Part shown: piece after piece, positions 22,132 to 33,576 of the stretch
Numbering within the stretch: position 1 is the first letter of the stretch
Layout of the letters: each line of letters opens with the position of its first letter
Made by a program: the position numbers and the translations under genes
Source of the DNA: Cryptomeria japonica
Taxonomy: Eukaryota > Streptophyta > Pinopsida > Cupressales > Cupressaceae
Length of the DNA stretch: 64,000 nucleotides
Direction of reading: 5' to 3'
Assembly (NCBI RefSeq): GCF_030272615.1
Contig: NC_081412.1
Coordinates: 344,217,870 to 344,281,869 of the forward strand
Notes under the pieces: generated by a model
What the model saw: the letters and a program-made list of their open reading frames with translations, nothing else
Database searches by the model: none
Told to the model about the DNA's origin: nothing

Positions 22132-23391
22132 ATATCAAGTATCAACATCAAACCAAATTTTCCACATTCAAAGAAATGGAGAATATGATATATTTTATGA
22201 TCTTAGGTCCCATGCATAGTCAGAACTTATGTCCTCATTTTGCACAAATCTTCACCTCATACTTAGGAATTAAGGTCAACTATTCACATCCAAATAGTCT
22301 TTTCAAAGTCATCATTTACGTCCCTCCTTGGATAGAATCAATCTTGCACACTTCAATAGGTTGCAATGAAGTCCATTATTTTAATTCTTGCATTTTCATC
22401 ATTTGTATCAGTCATAGTATATCACCCTTAGAAGTCTTAAGAGCATTTCATTTGCATGGGTCTACCAGAGGATGGATAATTTCTATTTGAGCAACCAAAC
22501 CTTGGACCAAATAATGATCAATTAAAAATAATTGATGTTTTAGACAATCTTGCTTGGGAATTAAGAATTGGACTCCCATAATATGAAGAGATTGAGTTTG
22601 TCTTAGATAACAAAGTTTGTAAGCTAGTTTGAATTCAAAGGAAAGTTGAATGAGAAATCAAGAAACAAAGAGAACAAGAAACTGTTTGACAACTTGCCAG
22701 ACTTACCATTGAAGGACAAATTCCTTAGCAGTAGAGAGTCCTCATAGTAGTTTAAGTTTGTATATATAATCTCACAATCAATAGATCAAAGTCTTTCATA
22801 TCAGTTGTCCAAGTCCTTAATTCTCCTTGTAGGTACATTATAGAGTATCAAGACCACTTTGAAGTTACATCCATGCTATTAACATGATCTCAAAAGGAAA
22901 AACATGAAATAGATACAAATAGTGACCCTGCAAAACATCAAATGGATCCAAATAGTGACCCCTATTACAACCTTACTTGGAATATGAGTCCACATACAAG
23001 CTCAAATTCACAACCAAGAGGGGGTTTTATGTTACCTACAAATGCAAATCAACTACCCATAATTGAAGAGCTATAGACTGAATTAACAAAAGAAAAAAAT
23101 GAGACTGCTCAATAAGACCCTCAAGTACTAACAGTCCTCAATGGTCTTATCAATAACAATAGAGATAGGTATATCTCTCTTTTGATCCAAAATGGAGCAA
23201 AGTTATCCTCGAATGTTGACATTTCTGCAATCTTGCCACCCAGGGTAACTCTAAACTAAAATACAAATCAGATACCAACAACAACAACAAATTCAACACA
23301 AAGTGTTGCTCAAACTATGTCAACACAATCAAATGTAATGTTTGAGTACCTTTAAAGAGATCATCATCAAGGTCCTTTAAAATTCCCTTAG
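22132..23391 (+). other. Unassigned decayed region, probably upstream part of element G
   Basis: No coherent gene. A 104-codon open frame at 22176-22490 matches nothing I recognise. At 22900-23340 two frames read low-complexity Asn/Ser/Gln text typical of decayed gag or linker sequence, including a CAACAACAACAA run near 23280. The next feature is the G-patch segment of G, so this may be G's worn gag/protease region, but the link is not shown. Confidence 0.35.
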
Positions 23392-23558
23392 ATCTATATG
23401 GGAATGAATTCACAATGCTACAAAGACATGGTTATGATGGAAGAATGTGATTGGGACTAAATTCTCAAGACATAATAGAACCCATCTTACCTAAAGACAA
23501 CCCAAAACACCAAGGTTTTGGATATAGCTACACAACAAAAAGGTATAAAAATTAGCTA
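23392..23558 (+). pseudogene. G-patch-like linker segment of G
   Basis: Reads DLYGNEFTMLQRHGYDG, a stop, LGLNSQDIIEPI, then HQGFGYSYTTKRY. This follows the G-patch pattern seen in E at 52487-52580 (aromatic-Gly-Tyr, Gly-x-Gly, then QGI..EPI) and lies, as in E, between protease and RT. One stop (TGA near 23448) breaks it. Confidence 0.65.
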
Positions 23559-23563
23559 CTCCA

Positions 23564-24670
23564 TGTAATACCCTAAAAATGGTCATCTAAACCATGGGCC
23601 TCTAATCTCGACAACATCAGCAAGGTCCTAACCAAAGGCAATTAAATCAATCTTGAGCACATTATTAATTCTTTAATCATCAAATATCACATGGCAAATC
23701 AATTGCTCAATATTAATTAAATATTTATTTAATTAATTGAATCATTTCCAAGAATATCATTTTGATCAATTATCCCATTTTAATTTATTAAATATCCTTG
23801 CATATTTAATTAATTAATAAAATTACCATTTAATCATGCAAAAGGAATTAATCACAAAACAAGAGTTGAATTGAAATTAAACAAAAAGAATTGAATTGAG
23901 AGAGAAATAAAACTTGAGATATTATTTCTTTTTCTAAATTTAGAACTTGAAATCAGAAAAGCAATTAAATTGAATTATTGAATTATTCTCTAAAATTGGA
24001 ACTCAAAGCTTTTCAGAAAAAGAAGTTCAGTTGCATTGAAAAGACTCTTTTCTTGAATAAATAAAAGAATTATCTATTTTTATCACAAATGCATGGAATT
24101 AATTTATTATTATTTCTAATGCAAGTTGGACTTCTAATTTGAATGCATTTCAATTAAACTATAATTGGAATCTATCTCAAGGTTAACTGAACCTGATTTC
24201 TCAATTATTTTCAATTAATCCTAAATTGAGCTTTTCTCTTTTGTGATTCTCTATAAATTCAGTCTTCAGCTCTCATTTCAATTTACCCCAGAGATTTTTG
24301 AGAACACGCTTGGAGAATATTATCACGCTAATTTTGCTCTGGAGCCATTGAAGATTATTGTCCTTTTTAGATTATTTGCATCCATTTTACTCATCCATTA
24401 TTGCTTGAATTGATTATTTGCTTGAATTATTCATCCATCTTGCATCCATATAGTTAATATCATATAGATTAAATCCTTCGTCTTGGTGTAGTCTAGTCAT
24501 CAGTATTGCTTATAACAATCTGAGAGCAATCTTATACTCGCATCTTTTAGAAGACAATTAGTCGCTTTGTTATGGTTTATTACTTATTGATTATTGATTA
24601 CTAACCATGCATATAATGACTTAATTGACGTGTTGTGCTTGCAGCTACAAACCACTTTTTCATACACACA
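23564..24670 (+). mobile_element. Gypsy-type solo LTR inserted in G
   Basis: 1107 bp, TGTAATACCCTAAAAATGG to CATACACACA, flanked by exact 5-bp repeats CTCCA (23559-23563, 24671-24675). The start resembles the LTRs of E (TGTATACACCTAAAAATGG) and D2. A TATA box (CTATAAATTC) is at 24251-24260. G's linker frame joins up when it is removed. No primer site or second LTR is present. Confidence 0.88.
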
Positions 24671-24675
24671 CTCCA

Positions 24676-25456
24676 ATAATTGTGAAGATGGATCTATAAC
24701 ACCTACTAAAATCAATGAAGATGGATCATCAAGTCATGGGAGTATTGCACACATCATCAATACTACAGAGTTCCCTTTAACTCTAATTGAGGAGGAGCCA
24801 TATGATGACAAATCAGATATATACACCTATGTTGAGACAATCATTGACTCACATGACTATGACTTTCTCTCTCCATAGCAGTAGCATAGAAGATGTGGAT
24901 AGATATTATGATCACCTGCAACCTATAGATTTACAAAGATATAGGAATAGACCCAAATTTCTTCACAAGACAATTTGATAATAAAGTGTGCATGATAACA
25001 ACAAGCAAAAACTTTGATGAGGAAAGAGATATATGCCTTATGCACCCATATTTAATAGATTGGGGGTAAAAAGAGGAGCCAAATCTAGATTGGTTTGAGA
25101 ATGATGAGGCTATAGAAGAGCTCTTAGGTGTCAGAGATGGATTCCCATTTGATGACCACAAGGTAGGATTCACCATAGATTTGGATAGAACAACATATTT
25201 TGGAGAGGTAAGCTCTTCCTCCAATCCAGATGACTTAGAAGAAACATAAAGTGTGACCAGAAGTAGGCTTGATGATCTTCCAATAGATCAAAAGCAATCG
25301 ACACTCCTAATGGAAGAAACTGAAGAGATCAACATAGGAGATGTCGAGAATGAACATAAAATATATCTGCCACAATCCCTAAATCCTTTGGAAAAAGAGA
25401 AAATTATTCAAATTTTCAAGAAAAGGCCTATCAGCCTTGCATGATCCTATGCATAT
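24676..25456 (+). pseudogene. Protease-RT linker of G
   Basis: The open piece 24676-24878 reads SNNCEDGSITPTKINEDG and an acidic stretch, as in the pre-RT linker of E. Later frames (24900-25440) hold acidic, weakly conserved text ending LNPLEKEKIIQIFKKRP, the usual lead-in to RT in this lineage. Several stops are present. Confidence 0.6.
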
Positions 25457-26841
25457 ATGCCAGGAATGGATCTTGAATTGGTTTTACACCATCTACCACT
25501 ATTACCAAGAATAAAGCCCTACAATCAAAAGTTAAGAAAGTTGCATCCACAAATATCCTTACAAGTCAAAATTGAACTGCAAAAAATGTTAGATGTGGGA
25601 TTCATAACCCATAGAATATGCAGAGTGGATCTCCAATCTAGCCCTAGTAACCAAGAACACTGGGGGCATCAAAATCTACACTAACTTCAGAGATCTAAAC
25701 AAGGCTTGTCTAAAGGACAATTTTCCGCTTCCAAATATTGATATGATTGTAGATCTTACAATGGGAAGTGAGATTCTTTCACTCATGGATGGTTTCTCTA
25801 GTTATAATCAAATCATGATTGCACCAGAAGACCAAGAAAAGACAACATTCACATGTCCTTGGGGAGCATATTGTTGGAACGTCATGCCATTTGGCTTAAA
25901 TAATGCAGGTGCAACATATCAACAAGCTATGACAATATTGTTCCATGACATGATACATGATATCATGGAGGATTATGTTGATGATATCCTAGCCAAGTCA
26001 CAAACTAGAAAAGATCACCTGGAAGTTCTAGCTAAAATCTTTGATAGATTAGAACAGTACAAAGTAAAGCTTAATCCTAAGAAATGTGTATTTGGTGTTA
26101 TAGTTGGAAATATTTTGGGCTTCATTGTATCAAACAAAGGCATTGAAGTAGATCCTGAAAAGGTGAAATCCATCTTAGAAATGCTAGCACCAACAACACT
26201 CAAGAAATGAAGAAGTCTACAAGGGAGAATCCAATCTATAAGATGCTTTATAGAACAATTGGCAGATAAGTGCCACCCTTTCCAATGCCTTTTAAAGAAA
26301 GGTGTAACATTCAAATGGTCAGAATAGGAGGCATTTCAAGCTTTGAAAGACCATCTACTTACCACACTAGTGTTAGTGTCACCAATCCATGGAAAACAAC
26401 CATTATTATATATATCTGCCACAAACTTTGCTTTGGGTTCTCTCTTAGCACAATATGATGATCAAGGAAAAGAAAGAGCAATCTACTACATTAGTAGAAC
26501 CCTCATAGGCTATGAAATGAATTATACTTCTATTGAGTGAGCATGCTTAGTAGTGATTTTTGCTTCCCAAAAGCTTATATGCTATATGATCAGTCATAAG
26601 ATCCAACTCATTGTAAAGTTTGACCCACTCAAGTATCTATTAAGAAGAGCTGCATTAACTAGAAGGTTAGCTAAATAGGTGATGATCCTAAGCAAGTTCG
26701 ACATTGAATATTTTGATAAGATGGCCATCAAAGGACAAATAATTGCAGATCGATTGGCAGAGGCTCCAATGCAAGACCATCATCCAATGCTGGTAGATTT
26801 CCCAGATGAATCTATCTTCACAATCACAACATCTAGCACTT
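25457..26841 (+). pseudogene. Tat-type Gypsy RT and RNase H of G
   Basis: RT starts MPGMDLELVLHHL (25457) with KPYNQKLRKLHPQ. After a frameshift near 25620 it goes on with YTNFRDLNKACLKDNFPLP, then 25743-26210 with MDGFSSYNQI, WNVMPFGLNNAGATYQ and the catalytic YVDDILAKS. RNase H follows at 26270-26640 (FALGSLLAQYDDQGKERAIYYIS, then a stop near 26540). Stops are at 26208, 26327, 26538 and 26677. It would copy element RNA into DNA. Confidence 0.9.
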
Positions 26842-27284
26842 AGAAAATATACTTTGATGGATCACATACTACCCATGGAGTAGGAGCGGGAATCCTATTT
26901 ATCACCCCTCAAGGTGATTCTATCCCCAAATCATTCAGAATAAGCTTCCCATGCACTAATAATATAGATGAATATGAAGCACTAGTAATAGGACTTCAGA
27001 CTACAGTACAATGGAAGATCAAAGAATTACAATTCTATGGCAATTCTCAGCTTATCTTCAACCAAGTGAATAATGATTATGACACCAAGGATGATAAATT
27101 CACACCCTACAAACAATTGGTAGAAGAACTCAAACAACATTTCTCTATCTCTTTTGAGCAAATCCCTAGAGTACAAAATAGAGTTACTGATGCAATGGAA
27201 ACTATGGGATATCTCCTTTATATGCCAAATAATAGAACTCAATTTGAGTTCGTAGTAGAGAAGTTAATGGTACCTTCATATTAA
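26842..27284 (+). pseudogene. Second RNase H (archaeal-like type) of G
   Basis: This domain sits between the first RNase H and integrase. It has IYFDGSHTTHGVGAG (first Asp), NIDEYEALVIG (Glu), FYGNSQLIFNQVNN where Asp is expected in GDSQL, and RVTDAMETM (last Asp). A second RNase H in this place is a known trait of the Tat lineage. The Asp to Asn change should stop catalysis. A stop at 26841-26843 precedes it, and it ends at a stop at 27284. Confidence 0.8.
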
Positions 27285-27439
27285 ATATCTACTTCAGAAT
27301 ATGTTTGTGTCATAGTGGGACCTGAATCCCCCTAGTACCAAGAAGTCTACTCATATCTACATGATCAATATATGCCTCCAGATCTTTCATCCAATTAGAG
27401 AAAGACCCTCATACACTAGGCATCTAGATACACACTTAT

Positions 27440-28146
27440 TGCAGACACATTGTATAGAAGAAGTCTGGATACCACCTTGCTTAGATGTCTCAATACTGAA
27501 GAAGCACAAAAAGCACTAAAAGAAGTTCATGATGAAATTTGTGGTGCCCATATCAATGGCCTAGATTTAGCCAACAAACTATTGAGAATAAGATACTATT
27601 GGCAAAAAATGGAGAAGGATTCCTACAAATATGTACAAAAATGCAGACAATTCTAGATTCATAGAGATCTAGTTCATGCACCTGCATAGGACCTTCAATC
27701 CATCACATCACCATGGTCATTCTCACAATGGGGACTTGATTTAGTAGGGAAAATCAACCCTACCTCATCTAATCAACATAAGTTCATTATTACTATCACA
27801 TAATATTTTACAAAGTGGGTCGAGGAAATCCCTATGACTTACACTAAAGGAAAACAAATAGAAAAGATCATCCTGAATTATATTATTTGCAGATATGGAA
27901 TCCCAATGTGCATTGTGACATATAATGGAAGACCAAGAAGTAAGTGAGCTTTGTGAGTAGTTTCACATCCAACAATTATTTGCAACTCCATATTATCCAT
28001 AGAGCAATAGACAAGAAGAGGCAACAAACAAAACGATCTTGAAAATTCTAAAGAAAGTTGTCACTGAAACAGAACATGATTGGTACATCTAGCTAAATCC
28101 TACTCTTTGGGCCTACATAACCGATGTACAAACAACAACACTATAA
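27440..28146 (+). pseudogene. Integrase of G, truncated by F
   Basis: The zinc-binding part is open at 27450-27656 (LDTTLLRCLNTEEAQKAL, DEICGAHINGLDLANKL, QKCRQF, where the second Cys has become Phe). The core follows in broken frames: WGLDLVGKINPTS (first Asp, about 27735) and CIVTYNG (about 27915), where the second Asp has become Tyr. The frame breaks near 27935 and ends at LTR sequence from 28147. Confidence 0.85.
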
Positions 28147-29301
28147 TGGTGGGAAAATGGTGAATGATAAATCAAGAAGGAAAATGACCCTTTCCCTCAA
28201 AGAGAGATGAGGGTTTCTCTATCGATTACCATTCAAGCACTTTTCACCATTAGATTAGGAAGGCGGAGAAGATAATTTACTAGATTCAATCTCTCCACAC
28301 AAAGATGGTATATTGAATTGTGAATGAATTGAGAATGCTAATTTGGTCCCCTCTTCCTTGTTTGATTTAGAAAGGAAATTGATTGAATTATGTAGTGCAA
28401 AAGTGACAAAGAACAATTATAACTTGAGATCGAAATATGGGATGAAGTTGTGCACCTGGATTTGGCAGTAAAAAGTTGAGACAAAGTCACCCTGTGAATT
28501 TGAGAAAATGTTGCCCGGACCGTGGTGGGAATGTACAAGGTCCTCCAAAAAAACCGCAAAAGGAAAAAGGTTTTTCCACCTCTACAAATGAAGCTCGAAT
28601 CCAAAAGTACTGCTTTGCGCCTGCAACCTATACACAAAAAAGAGAGGAAATGGGTTGGGATTAGGGGTTTGCCTTTAGGTCAAACCCCAATTTTGGAATT
28701 AAACAAGTAATGAAAGAAAGTACTTACAAGTAGATGTAAATGAAAGGGTGAATTGTAAATCACCTCCAAGGAGGTTGTAGTAGCAATGTTGATAGAAGTG
28801 CTTGTGTGGAATTGAATGTTGGAATCAATATCCTCTTCAATGGTTGAATCCTTGACTTGAATGCAACACCTAGCCTTGAATGGAGTCCTGAGAATGCTCT
28901 ATACTGGAAAGGAATGCTTGATCACTTGTGCACACTCCAATCTTATCCAACTTCAGCTTATGCAAGTGAGAGGATAAATACCCCCTTAAATACATGTTTG
29001 GTGGATTTTAATTTCATCATAGACCAACATCGAGGGAGATTCCTACCCAAGGAAAACCCACAATACATGATCTAGGAAGGGTCCTACCCCAAAATAGGGC
29101 AGGTACAAGGGTGCCACGCCCTTGTCCTACCCCTTTCTCCAAGGAAGAATGTAGTTGGTTTGATGTATAAGCCAAGGAAGAAGTTGTTTCTGCAAGCCGA
29201 GCAATCTCTAGTCTCTGATCAGTCTAGAGGATTCGAGTTTGCATATGTGAGGACCCTAATACAGTAAAAAATTACTAGGGTCACAACATTATGACACTAC
29301 A
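28147..29301 (-). repeat. 3' LTR of F
   Basis: 1155 bp. The minus strand starts TGTAGTGTCATAATG right after the purine tract GGGGGCTAAA and ends in CA at 28147. A TATTTAAG-like box lies near 28975 on the minus strand. The plus-strand open frames inside it (28338-29075) have no family features. The partner LTR is outside the window, so the left edge rests on TG/CA ends and on the point where G's integrase stops. Confidence 0.7.
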
Positions 29302-29312
29302 TTTAGCCCCCA
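29302..29312 (-). other. Polypurine tract of F
   Basis: TGGGGGCTAAA on the minus strand, abutting the LTR start TGTAGTG. It would prime plus-strand synthesis. Confidence 0.75.
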
Positions 29313-30030
29313 CTTTAGCAGGAGTATAAGCGTATGCCAATACTGTTAGTAAAGTAAAAGGAAACAATATTGAAAGACTTTTACCATGTCAAGGAGGCAA
29401 GATTCGCCAAGCCCCCAGTGGACTTAGGATCTTACGACTTTGATTGACAAAGTAAAAGGGAAGATTGAGAAGGGGAGAACCATGACTGCAAATAACAAAG
29501 TTCCCTTCACTATGAGTCATGAAAGAAAGGATACAAAATATTACAAAGAAAAATAAAGTTCACTAAGTAATTCTAAGTATCACAAGAAGGAAAGTATGAG
29601 TGGAGTGTATGCCCCCACATTAAAGCGATCACATGCACCTTATCGGGAGTGATTTCTTTAAGGTAGGATACACTCAAGAGAGAGAGAAGAGAGGGAGCAC
29701 GTTATCACAAGGATTTAGCCCCCAGTCGAGGAATAAACCCAAGTATAATGAACACAAAACACAAGGTAGTGTCGCTTTCCTCGGGGTCAGTATGTTGTAT
29801 GATGTATATAATAATCTTCATTCCCCAAAGAAGGACACTACCTTAGAAGAAAGGGAAGAGAGGATGTCTTTTGAGTCAACATGAAAGAGACCAAGAAGAG
29901 ATCTCAATGCTTTGCATCATTCCAAGTAGACATTAAGGGAAGAATAGAAGAATAGGGATACACATAGAAGAATGGTCACAAAAGAGAAAGAAAGGAGAGA
30001 GAGAGAGAGAAGATCTGCAGTGCTAGTATC
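29313..30030 (-). other. 3' untranslated region of F
   Basis: No supported gene. TTTAGCCCCCA-like and CCCCCAGTC phrases recur at about 29415, 29610 and 29718; on the minus strand these are extra polypurine-like runs. A (GA)n microsatellite of about 16 bp is at 29996-30011. Confidence 0.5.
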
Positions 30031-30900
30031 ACTAATCTAGCATGACATCCACCTCCAGATCTTTTTGATCACTATTTCGAGAAGGCGAGAAACACGCCAA
30101 AGGAGCGACATAAAGCATTGAAGATGGAGCTATCATAAGATCCAAACAAGGACTATGCACATGTTGTAAGTCACTTTGTTCGATTCTAGGAGCTAGGATT
30201 AGGATTTGTGAAAACTTATCCAATAATTATTTGTCCACATCAACATACTCATACTCACTATCAATAGTATTAGGAGTTGTATTGCCATTATTAATAACAT
30301 TTTCACCCATTTCTTCATCAAAGTTTAAAGAAAGAGGAGCAAGAACACAAATAGGAGTAAAACAATCACATGTTTTATGCAACTTATGATTTGGAGATGT
30401 TGGTTGAACATCTTGCTTAGGAGAAAAGGGAATCATGTCAACTGTCAGAGTCTGAGGAGATTGAGTATTTTAAGGGATATCTTCACGAGCTCAAACATGG
30501 TGTCTTTGTCAGTGTTCTCTCATACAATGATTCCATTGAGTCTTAGTGGAAGGCTGAGAAGAAAGAGGAACACTTGAACAAGTAGGAATGCTTCTCTCCT
30601 TGATAGTGGAATGTTTAGGTTGAGGTCTTTTTGGTTGAACAATAGGAGAAGCAGGCCTCTTCTCTCGATAAGAGGAAGGAGGTGGAAATAGGCCATAGAA
30701 AGGAGGAATATTAGGTGTAGGAAGGAGACTAGGTCCATCATAAGGAGGAGGTATAAGTCTAACCTTAGGAGGAATATTTTTGTTCTCTTTAGGAGAAGGT
30801 AAAGTCATATCCATAGGGGTAGGTGGACAATCTTCCTTAGGAGGGAAGTTAGTTCTATCCAAGAGGGGAAGAACCTCATCTTGAAGAATAATAGGAATGT
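30031..30900 (-). pseudogene. Proline-rich post-protease linker of F
   Basis: Minus-strand frames 30900-30513, 30436-30227 and 30223-30032. It begins PIILQDEVLPLLDRTNFPP and is very rich in Pro (PPKVRLIPPPYDGPSLLP, FYGLFPPPSSY, then RPQPKHST). A Pro/Ser/Thr-rich to acidic tail follows (SEYEYVDVDK). It joins the protease end at 45822 when D is removed. It has stops and shifts near 30510, 30440 and 30225. The expected RT does not follow. It looks like an extensin-type host protein but the continuity shows it is transposon. Confidence 0.7.
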
Positions 30901-32521
30901 TGGTGCAGGGCACTGATCACTCCAAGCAAATTTTGTTTTGTTCTTAAGTCTTTTATGTGTCTTTAATGCTGTAATAATTGGGCCAACCATTTTGTGACTC
31001 AATAGAGCCATGGTTGAGTTGTCCAAACTTTTGTTGTGTTCAGGATGCTATTAGCCTAGAAAGTTGTAATGTTGATGTTGATCATAGGTGTAGTACTCTA
31101 AAACAAGGTCATTATGTAATAGGAGTTTTATGTATTGTTTTTAGGTCTTCTAGGATGCTTATAGGGCCTTTGGGAGCCTTGTAATACACTTGAATGAAAA
31201 GTTGCATCCTAAGTGTCAAAAAATGTAAAAATTGCTAAGCAACATTTTGCAATATTTTGCAAAAAGTTGCATTTTTTGATGTTGGCAGTGAAGAAGTTGG
31301 TTCAACCAACCGAAATAGGTGGTTTAAAGCCCAAGACAATCATCATTGTATGGGTTAAAAGTTCTAGAATGAAAAAGAAAGTTTTGAGTAATAAGGAAAA
31401 TCTTGTGTTGTCGTCGTTTTGACTATTTTTGTTTATTTTTGCCCTGTTGTATGGTCCAGTATGGCCTTGACAGAGGAATTTACTTGCAGGGGATGAAATA
31501 TTGTTGAGTCTACTTTCCAATAAGGTATATCAACAAGTTTGATTGAGTCTGGTTGTAGAGATTAGATCCATTCTCTATGACTAGGTGTAAAACCCTTACA
31601 AAGTAGGGTTTAAGGGGAAAATGGCTCTAACCTGAGCATCCATTGATGGCACCAGTTGTAATCATGTGGAATGCTAGGTTAGGGTTTGTACATATTTTTA
31701 GAGTAGTTTTTTTATTTTTTGCAGGGCTTTGTGATGATTGTGCAATGATGCCCTAGGCTCACAACTAGGAGTTGGTGAGTTAGGACAATAGAAGATGTGT
31801 GATTTAAGAGCACATATGGATTGGTAGAGGGGAAACTGATGCATGGTTGGAAAAACCTTTGAATTCCCTTATAGAACCCTTAATTTATTTGTGCATATGA
31901 TTTTACTGGTGAAGGTTTTTAAGACCAAATTTGTAAGTCACTCGGGTAGGCCTAAACCCTTGAAAATAGGATAGTTTTGGTTCCCATATGTGTACGATGA
32001 ACCCAGATGCAAATTTGCAATATTGTTTGTAATCCTAAAAAGGGTATTCAAATCAGAAATTTATTTGTGGTCTTGTGTTGGAATATTTGTAACTGACCCC
32101 TGAAAACCACCATAGGATGGCTAATTCTGTTAGGCCTATTTGGAGCTGGTAGAGACCACGAGAGGTTGAGAAAGCTTGGCGATGGATTTGAAGGTAACCA
32201 AACTAGTAGAATACACCCAAAACATTGTGTAACTTCATGCTACACTCTTGAAAAATATTTTTGAAGTGGGATCCTTTGCAGAGGTTGTTGGAGAACTTAG
32301 GAGTGGTGATAGAGATTGAGGTGGAAGCCTCAATAGGAAGTGTTGATTGTTTAAGATCAGTGGCTATACCTTGGAGGCAAGCTAAAGTGGATTAGAACTT
32401 AGAGGTATAGATAGAAAAACCCCTACCAAGTACCATTGGATGGGCTTGAGGATTTAGAGGGTTGACTGAGACAAGAAAGACAAGAAGGTGAATAGGATTA
32501 GCTCCAAGACTCTCTGCATCA
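30901..32521 (+). repeat. 5' LTR of D
   Basis: 1621 bp, TGGTGCAGGG to CTCTGCATCA, closely matching 44221-45821. It has a TGCAACATTTTGCAATATTT repeat near 31240-31275. The primer site follows after three bases. Confidence 0.92.
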
Positions 32522-32524
32522 GGG

Positions 32525-32537
32525 TGGTATCAGAGCC
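32525..32537 (+). other. Primer binding site of D (initiator-Met tRNA)
   Basis: TGGTATCAGAGCC, three bases after the LTR. Confidence 0.93.
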
Positions 32538-32590
32538 ACCCTTTGAAACACTGGTGTATGTCATACTGTGATGAATCAGTAGAAAGTTCA

Positions 32591-33576
32591 ATGCCTCCAA
32601 AGGCAATGACTCCAGAAGCCATCTGATAGATGGTGACAGAGATGCTAGAAGGATTGAAGGATCAGGAAGGAAGTAAAAGAGCCAGAGATGTTAAGAAGGA
32701 GAAGGGGAAGGTTAAGACAGAATGGGGAGATGAGACAGATGAAGAATTGGAAGATGAGGAGGACCAAACAGCAGTAGCAATTCCCCAAGACCAAAAAATA
32801 TTCTTGGATGTAGTCAAATCCATCTCCAAGGATAACTTGGATGGATTACCCACCTATGGAGGAAATATCAATGGAGAGGAGTTACTACATTGGATAGAGG
32901 CATTAAATAATCATTTTGATTATAAGGAGTAGTAGAGGAGAAAAGATTAAATGTGGCCAAGTCAAGATTGAGAGGATCAACATTGGTTTGGTGGAACATG
33001 ATGCAAGAAGAAAGGGTGCAAGTAGGTAAGAAATAGATAACTTCATGGGAGCGTATGAAGATAGGCTTAAGGCTCAATTCCTACTAGGGGATTATGAAGT
33101 TCAAATCCATAAGAGACTAAAAAATTTGAAACAAAGGGAACTATATGTCAATGCATACACTGAGGAATTCCACAAACTAAGTTTGAGGGCTAGGAAGCAT
33201 GAGAATGAAGTGGAGAAATTGGCAAGATACATGAATGGACTTAGGCAAAAAATATAAGATGAAATAAGAATCCTCACACCAGACACTATTCATAAGTGTT
33301 TTCAGTTGGCATTAAGGGCAGAGGAAAAGATCAAGAGGAGAAGTGAGCAAAATCAAAAGCATAGAGGTGGTAAAAATTTCAGAGGTAGAGGAAACTTTGG
33401 CAGGGGGCAGAATGTTACAAAAAATGAAGAGTATCAAAACCAAGAAGGAAGTGGGGACTCACAAAGAGGAACATATAGAGGATCCTTTAAAGGGAGAAGA
33501 AATTTTTAGGGTAGGTCTAGACAGGGACTTCGGAGCCAATCAAGAAGTGACACATGGCATAAGTGAGCGGCCCAGG
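32591..33576 (+). pseudogene. Chromovirus gag of D, 5' part
   Basis: Start set at the ATG at 32591 (MPPKAMTPEA), followed by two stops and then the open frame 32630-32932 in the same phase: an acidic stretch, LPTYGGNINGEELLHWIEALNNHFDY. A frameshift near 32935 leads to 33045-33509: YEDRLKAQFLLGDYEV, YTEEFHKLSLRAR, and an Arg/Gly-rich tail (GGKNFRGRGNFGRGQN). The zinc knuckle that should come next is split by a solo LTR at 33577. Confidence 0.88.

Larger units (their letters stand above)
23392..28146 (+). mobile_element. Tat-type Gypsy element G, decayed and truncated
   Basis: Order on the plus strand: G-patch-like linker, solo LTR insertion, linker, RT, RNase H, second RNase H, integrase. 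It is then cut by element F at 28147, in the middle of integrase. Order and sequence follow element E closely. No LTR of its own is visible. It carries many stops, and two catalytic residues are lost (Asp to Asn in the second RNase H, Asp to Tyr in integrase). It is the oldest layer in this part. Confidence 0.85.

Noticed and set aside
22176-22490. 104-codon open frame as a host gene
   Set aside because: No recognisable domain, no support from neighbours, composition no different from surrounding worn transposon DNA. Left as unassigned.
28338-29075. Small open frames in both directions between 28.3 and 29.1 kb
   Set aside because: They lie inside the 3' LTR of F and have no protein features.
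30509-30913. Proline-rich minus-strand ORF resembling an extensin or formin-type host protein
   Set aside because: When D is removed it continues directly from F's protease, and it begins with the PIILQDEVLPLLDRT linker phrase, so it is transposon sequence.
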